Source: Chthoniobacterales bacterium
Lineage (GTDB): Bacteria > Verrucomicrobiota > Verrucomicrobiia > Chthoniobacterales > UBA10450
NCBI GenBank assembly: GCA_035274845.1
Contig: DATENU010000007.1
Coordinates: 62,001 to 126,000, forward strand
DNA: 64,000 nt
Direction: 5' to 3'
Shown: positions 60,601 through 64,000 of the stretch, piece after piece
How the letters are laid out: each line of letters opens with the position of its first letter
Numbering within the stretch: the first letter of the stretch is position 1
Program-made: the position numbers and the translations under genes
Notes under the pieces: model-generated
What the model saw: only the letters and a program-made list of their open reading frames with translations
What the model was told of the DNA's origin: nothing
Database searches by the model: none

Positions 60601-60744
60601 ATCGCTGCAGGTTTGGCGCCGACCAATAATCTTGAGTCGGGCATCGCCGCCACGCTCTCGCCCGGTTTGTACACCGCGCTGCTCTCCGGAGTGAGCAACG
60701 GCACAGGTGTGGGCGTCGTGGAAATTTACCACCGCGGCCAGTGA
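57655..60744 (+). CDS. Secreted protein: PQQ-like propeller, two Ig-like domains, two GGF domains
   Basis: 1029 residues from ATG 57655, giving a good signal peptide (MKRSFWKIWICSLFSLGALI, then YWAHAKSG); the frame upstream to 57604 adds nothing. Residues 40-520 look like a PQQ/quinoprotein-type propeller (FAGNPQHTSIYQPAAQNLNR, DNHNSAPALSNDETTLYVVV, EDGYIYRWDLATNS). 525-630 and 632-728 are Ig-like bacterial repeats (SLTFTATVTNTGTPGPTPTG; SVTFTATVTPVPSGSTARTG). Pro/Thr linker 733-766, then two GGF domains from about 770 and 898, ending VGVVEIYHRGQ. Likely surface-exposed. The two Ig-like domains could act as spacers between propeller and C-terminal module. Confidence 0.88.
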   Translation: MKRSFWKIWICSLFSLGALIYWAHAKSGGAIDAPEQSQSVPTFAGNPQHTSIYQPAAQNLNRIIWSTDIDFHNSFTGAHYSPPLITAANTVLVPIKTATDGFQITAFTSSGASIYTVTTDYVLPTHGWIPTYNPVVTTGSFGTRLYYAGRGGTIYHIDNPDSAAHGPAVQEVFYTTLANYQANAAAYNAAIFVNTPITADSSGNIFFGFRVQGTAPAPISSTQSGFARIDPNGNGTYVLTGATINNSAFNRDNHNSAPALSNDETTLYVVVKQSSTGAGYLVGLNSTTLATKYQVHLRDPRDGGEAGITDDSTSSATVGPDGDVFFGLFGTPGDGSRGFLLHFTGDLATEKPPGAFGWDYTCAIVPSSMVPSYQGTSSYLIFAKYNNYAFDDGDGVNRIALLDPNDTQLDFHPSAFGLVEMREVLTVTGPTPDPGALSTQFPYAVREWCINTAAVNPATNSIFTPSEDGYIYRWDLATNSLSQGLKLTQGIGEPYVPTVIGPGGIIYTLNGGTMFALGNVNGVGVVVTSSMPDVRTVVVGQSLTFTATVTNTGTPGPTPTGSVTFQDLTYQGTTAVTTTLGTVSLSGGQAAITTSSLTAGSGFLGNHLITATYNGDANFSSGSARLVQKVHPSASATSLTSSPNPSNAGQSVTFTATVTPVPSGSTARTGMVTFQEGNTVLAQVPLNASGTCSFSTSSLSPGSHSVTATYQSDTFFALSTGSTVQQVGPGSSATPTPTATATPVPTTTPQPSTTPTPTPSGTPGPASQAVNLSTRMRVLTGNNVGIGGFIITGTGTKNVLIRAVGPSLSQFGVPDPLADPVLELHGPGAFVTVNNDNWMDDPVQRALIEATGLQPTNNVESAIYATLDPGEYTAIISGKNNTTGVGLIEVYDVAAGDPSMLGNISTRAFVSTGSDIVIAGFILGGTNTGPDRVVIRGLGPSLTGSGISDPLANPTLELRDSNGALLLANNDWQDNAGQAAELIAAGLAPTNNLESGIAATLSPGLYTALLSGVSNGTGVGVVEIYHRGQ

Positions 60745-60779
60745 CGGCGGAGTGCGGACGGAGCTCGATAAAAAGGGTG

Positions 60780-60807
60780 TGTTCAATCCGCGCAGTTTCC
60801 CTATAAT
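60780..60807 (+). promoter_or_regulatory. Candidate promoter, conserved with the next paralogue
   Basis: TGTTCA (60780-60785), 16-base spacer, TATAAT (60802-60807), 8 bases, then ATG 60816. The identical arrangement occurs at 63155-63191. The short distance implies a very short leader or none. Confidence 0.55.
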
Positions 60808-60815
60808 AATGGCCG

Positions 60816-63119
60816 ATGCGTAAAATCACGTCACTGACTTTCCTGCTTTTTTTTGGCGTGCTTGCTCCTGGTTGGGCTCAAACCATTCAGCCCACACCGT
60901 GGCCGACCGAGCCACTCGAGAAATATGAGGATGCGCCGCGCTACATCATGCGCACCGGTTCCTCGCCGCGCATGATTTCGCAGTTCGGCGGTTTCATGAG
61001 TTACCAGGTCAACATCGGGCCGACGGGCGAGAATATTGTCGGCGACGCCGCCAACGAGCCGTCCATAACCATGGACCCCACCAATCCTTCCAAGATGTCG
61101 ATCGGCTGGCGGCAGTTTGACACCGTGACTAACAATTTCCGCAGAGGGGGCTTCGCTTACACGACCGACGGCGGGGTGTCCTGGACTTTCCCCGGCTCTC
61201 TCAGCAACGTTTTTCGGAGCGACCCGGTATTGTTCTCCACCGAGACCGGGACCTTTTTTTATCTAAGCCTCATCTCGGGACTTCAGGACGACATCTGGCG
61301 ATCGCTCAACGGCGGCCAATCTTGGACTCGCATCGCTCCCGCCACCGGAGGCGACAAGCAATGGTTCACCATCGACAACAACACCAACAGCTCCGGGCAT
61401 GGCTTTCAGTACCAATTCTGGACAAGCGGCGCCAGCAGCTTCGACACGCGGCAATTCACTCGTTCGATTGATGGCGGGTTGACCTGGATGGACCCCATTA
61501 ACCTACCAAATACTCCCGCCTTCGGGACCTTGGATGTCGACAGCAGCGGCAACCTCTTTCTCGGCGGCTTTAACCCGAACGCGCAAACTTTCTGGTGCCT
61601 TCGATCGAGCGACGCAAAAAATTCGAAGGTCGTGCCCACTTTCGATCAGGTCACACAGGTCGACCTCGGGGGAGTACTCGACATTAACCGGTTTATCAAT
61701 CCGGTTGGGATTGTCGGACAGTCTTTCCTCGCCATCGATCACTCGGGCGGCAGCACGAATAACAATATCTACATGGTAGCCAGTGTGACTTTTGGAAACA
61801 CCGTCCACGCCAGCGACGTCATGTTCGCCAAGAGCACCGATGGCGGCCAGACCTTTAGCGCTCCACGGCGGATCAATACCAACCCGGCTAACCCCAACAA
61901 ATGGCATTGGTTCGGCACCATGGCCGTCGCACCCAACGGACGCATCGATGTGGTTTGGCTCGATAGTCGCAATGCGGCCAATGACACCGACTCGCAATTG
62001 TTCTATTCCTACAGCTCCGACGGCGGCGATACCTGGTCGCCCGACATTGCCGTGAGCAATCCGTTCAATCCGTTTCTCGGTTATCCCAATCAAAACAAGA
62101 TCGGTGACTACATGACGATCGTTTCCGATAACGGAGGCGGTAACGTGGCCTATCCCGCGACGTTCAATCAGGAGCAGGACGTCTATTATGTCCGCGTCGA
62201 TCCCACGTTGGTCCCGACCCCAACGCCGACACCTTCACCCACTCCGACAGCGACTCCGGTTGCGACCACACCGCCTCCGCCCACCGCTACTCCGACACCT
62301 ACGGCGTCGGCAACGCCCGGCGCGGCGTCTCAGGCGGTTAACCTCTCCACCCGGATGCGGATCCTGACCGGCGACAACGTGGGCATCGGCGGCTTCATTA
62401 TCACCGGCACCGGGACCAAACATGTCCTGATCCGGGCCATCGGACCGTCGCTCAGCCAGTTTGGCGTTCCCAATCCGCTGGCCGATCCTGTGCTCGAACT
62501 CCATGGCACGGGCGCCTTCGTTACGATCAACAACGACGACTGGAAGGATGATCCGGCCCAGCGGCCGCTAATCGAAGCGACCGGCCTTCAGCCGACCAAC
62601 GACTTCGAATCGGCGATCGAGGCGAGGCTGGATCCCGGCCAGTACACCGCTGTCGTAACTGGGAAGAACAACACCACCGGTGTCGGCCTGATCGAAGTTT
62701 ACGATCTCGCCGCCGGCGACTCATCAAAGCTCGCTAACATCAGCACGCGCGCGTTCGTGAGCACCGGTAACGACATTGTCATCGCCGGTTTCATTCTTGG
62801 AGGCAACAACAGCGCCTCGGATCGCGTGATTATCCGTGGGATCGGTCCGAGTCTGGCTTCATCGGGCGTGACCAATCCATTGGCTAATCCCATCCTGGAG
62901 CTTCGTGACAGCAATGGATCGCTCATCTTCGCGAATAACGACTGGCAGGAGAATTCTGATCAAGCCTCGCAACTGATCAGCGCCGGCCTCGCGCCGACGA
63001 ATAATCTGGAATCGGGCATTGCCGCGACGTTGCCGCCGGGCTTGTACACCGCGCTGCTTTCCGGAGTAAACAACGGCACTGGCGTTGGGGTCGTGGAAAT
63101 TTACGATCGCGGACCGTGA
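60816..63119 (+). CDS. Secreted BNR/sialidase-like propeller protein with two GGF domains
   Basis: 767 residues. Signal peptide MRKITSLTFLLFFGVLAPGW, cleavage after WAQ region. Residues 25-465: a six-bladed BNR/sialidase-like propeller with Asp-box-like turns (YTTDGGVSWTFPG, SLNGGQSWTRI, SIDGGLTWMDP, STDGGQTFSAP, SSDGGDTWSPD). No catalytic sialidase triad can be assigned, so a non-enzymatic binding role is as likely. Pro/Thr linker 468-505, then two GGF domains from about 509 and 635, ending VGVVEIYDRGP. Paralogous to the gene at 63191. It would be a glycan- or protein-binding surface protein by analogy only. Confidence 0.88.
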   Translation: MRKITSLTFLLFFGVLAPGWAQTIQPTPWPTEPLEKYEDAPRYIMRTGSSPRMISQFGGFMSYQVNIGPTGENIVGDAANEPSITMDPTNPSKMSIGWRQFDTVTNNFRRGGFAYTTDGGVSWTFPGSLSNVFRSDPVLFSTETGTFFYLSLISGLQDDIWRSLNGGQSWTRIAPATGGDKQWFTIDNNTNSSGHGFQYQFWTSGASSFDTRQFTRSIDGGLTWMDPINLPNTPAFGTLDVDSSGNLFLGGFNPNAQTFWCLRSSDAKNSKVVPTFDQVTQVDLGGVLDINRFINPVGIVGQSFLAIDHSGGSTNNNIYMVASVTFGNTVHASDVMFAKSTDGGQTFSAPRRINTNPANPNKWHWFGTMAVAPNGRIDVVWLDSRNAANDTDSQLFYSYSSDGGDTWSPDIAVSNPFNPFLGYPNQNKIGDYMTIVSDNGGGNVAYPATFNQEQDVYYVRVDPTLVPTPTPTPSPTPTATPVATTPPPPTATPTPTASATPGAASQAVNLSTRMRILTGDNVGIGGFIITGTGTKHVLIRAIGPSLSQFGVPNPLADPVLELHGTGAFVTINNDDWKDDPAQRPLIEATGLQPTNDFESAIEARLDPGQYTAVVTGKNNTTGVGLIEVYDLAAGDSSKLANISTRAFVSTGNDIVIAGFILGGNNSASDRVIIRGIGPSLASSGVTNPLANPILELRDSNGSLIFANNDWQENSDQASQLISAGLAPTNNLESGIAATLPPGLYTALLSGVNNGTGVGVVEIYDRGP

Positions 63120-63154
63120 CGCTTGAGTGCGGACGCCCTCGACAAAAACGAGTC

Positions 63155-63182
63155 TGTTCATCCGCTCAGCTCGCCCTATAAT
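63155..63182 (+). promoter_or_regulatory. Candidate promoter, conserved with the previous paralogue
   Basis: TGTTCA (63155-63160), 16-base spacer, TATAAT (63177-63182), 8 bases, then ATG 63191; spacing identical to 60780-60816. Confidence 0.55.
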
Positions 63183-63190
63183 GATGGGCG

Positions 63191-64000
63191 ATGCGTAAAA
63201 TCGGTTCGCTGATTTTCCTGCTTTTTCCCGGTCTGTTTGCCCTCGCCTTGGGTCAGACTCCGCAGGCCAAACCGCTGCCGGCCGAGGAGCTCGAGAAATA
63301 CGAGGATGCTCCACGGTTTATCTTTCGGACCGATACTTCGCCGCGCAGGATTTCGGTGCACGGCCCCTTCGCAAGTCATCAGGTAAATCTCGATGGGAAA
63401 GAAATGAACATCGTTGGCGATGCCGCAAACGAGCCGTCGATAACGGTCGACCCATCCAACCCAGCCAGGATGTCGATCGGTTGGCGACAGTTTGATAGTG
63501 TGGCCTCCAACTTCCGGAAGGGTGGCTGGGCCTATACCGCCAACGGCGGCATATCCTGGTCCTTTCCCGGCTCGCTCAGCTCCGTTTTTCGAAGCGACCC
63601 GGTATTGTTCTCCACCGACACAGGAGCCTTCTTTTACCTAAGTCTGCTCTCGGGCTTCCAGGACGACATCTGGCGTTCGCTTAACTCCGGCCAGACCTGG
63701 ACAAGGTTGACTACCAACGCCACCGGTGGCGACAAGCAATGGTTAACGATCGATAACACCACCAGCTCCGGCCGCGGTTTTCAGTATCAATCCTGGAGCA
63801 CGGGGGGAAACAATTACGGTGGCCGGCAGTTCAGCCGTTCGATTGATGGCGGCGTCACCTGGCTGGATCCGGTCTTCATTCCCAACAGTCCCTCCTGGGG
63901 GACCCTCGATGTGGCGTCGAACGGCGATCTCTTTATCGGCGGGGTAAACCTGGCCAACGGCAGTTTCTGGTGTGTGCGCTCGACGGACGCCAGGAATAGC
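63191..64000 (+). CDS. Secreted BNR/sialidase-like propeller protein, 3'-truncated by window edge
   Basis: First 270 residues of a tandem paralogue of the gene at 60816. Signal peptide MRKIGSLIFLLFPGLFALAL, then EELEKYEDAPRFIFRTDTSP and the same propeller blades (ANGGISWSFPG, LNSGQTWTRL, SIDGGVTWLDP). Similarity is high over the whole visible length, so it probably also continues into a Pro/Thr linker and two GGF domains, but that part is outside the window. No frame disruption is seen up to base 64000. Confidence 0.9.
   Translation, partial: MRKIGSLIFLLFPGLFALALGQTPQAKPLPAEELEKYEDAPRFIFRTDTSPRRISVHGPFASHQVNLDGKEMNIVGDAANEPSITVDPSNPARMSIGWRQFDSVASNFRKGGWAYTANGGISWSFPGSLSSVFRSDPVLFSTDTGAFFYLSLLSGFQDDIWRSLNSGQTWTRLTTNATGGDKQWLTIDNTTSSGRGFQYQSWSTGGNNYGGRQFSRSIDGGVTWLDPVFIPNSPSWGTLDVASNGDLFIGGVNLANGSFWCVRSTDARNS

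Noticed and set aside
60816..62210. Calling the BNR propeller protein a sialidase
   Set aside because: Asp-box turns are present but the catalytic Arg triad, Tyr and Asp cannot be placed; BNR-like propeller is the safe call.

Overview
The window is GC-rich bacterial chromosome and reads as a soil-type Verrucomicrobiota (Chthoniobacterales / Spartobacteria-like) genome. This rests on the gene content: GlnRS together with GluRS, a DCC-lipase-maturation-factor fusion, PilT pairs, very large secreted propeller proteins with a recurrent C-terminal 'GGF...GIGPSL' domain, and an exceptional load of GTAG-headed and CCGCGGAT-type palindromic repeats. The taxonomic call is inference. No rRNA or complete marker set is present; the only RNA gene seen is a tRNA-Arg(CCU).

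Layout. 1-4330: the end of a complex I operon, nuoL-nuoM-nuoN, with ATGA-type overlaps. 4420-10134: an HNH endonuclease, a secreted hypothetical protein, a MarR regulator facing a tandem pair of prepilin-like genes across a perfect palindrome, and two PilT-type ATPases separated by a GxxExxY (PD-(D/E)XK-like) gene that is bracketed by inverted CCGCGGAT repeats. 10299-11937: a three-gene envelope-stress type membrane operon (DUF883, holin-X-like, DUF3618-like) and infA. 12190-22957: a YkuD L,D-transpeptidase lipoprotein, a 51-residue lipoprotein, a frameshifted DCC-LMF gene, exonuclease III, a beta-CASP nuclease, a four-helix-bundle (S23-like) gene between GAGCAA repeats, a CHASE2 membrane protein coupled to an M19 dipeptidase, nadA, proC and aroE. 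23170-29449: glnS, gltX, tilS and an S41 peptidase. 29556-35347: two TetR regulators and an RND efflux adaptor/permease pair with a perfect operator-like palindrome. 35366-40942: a REP-associated tyrosine transposase inside its own REP repeats, a YihY-family membrane protein, a repeat-rich stretch, a small membrane protein, an ABC-F ATPase, a histidine phosphatase and the tRNA.

41078-64000 is a 23-kb single-strand array of secreted modular proteins. One small protein carries a single GGF domain. Five complete giant proteins follow, and a sixth runs off the right edge. Their N-terminal parts differ (delta-60/DUF5122 propellers, HAF repeats, a DUF11 domain, TolB/WD40-like, Kelch, PQQ-like and BNR/sialidase-like propellers, Ig-like domains). 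The complete ones all end in a Pro/Thr-rich linker or short spacer and two tandem copies of the same roughly 125-residue domain. I think this shared C-terminal module, probably a surface-sorting or attachment module, is the main candidate for an undescribed system.

The second theme is repeat biology. At least nine families of hairpin-forming or inverted repeats fill most intergenic gaps. They abut or supply stop codons, are nested in one another, and have inserted in frame into two genes. Three small genes of known mobile or repeat-associated type (RAYT, GxxExxY, four-helix bundle) each sit inside a different repeat family, which suggests three parallel gene-repeat partnerships.
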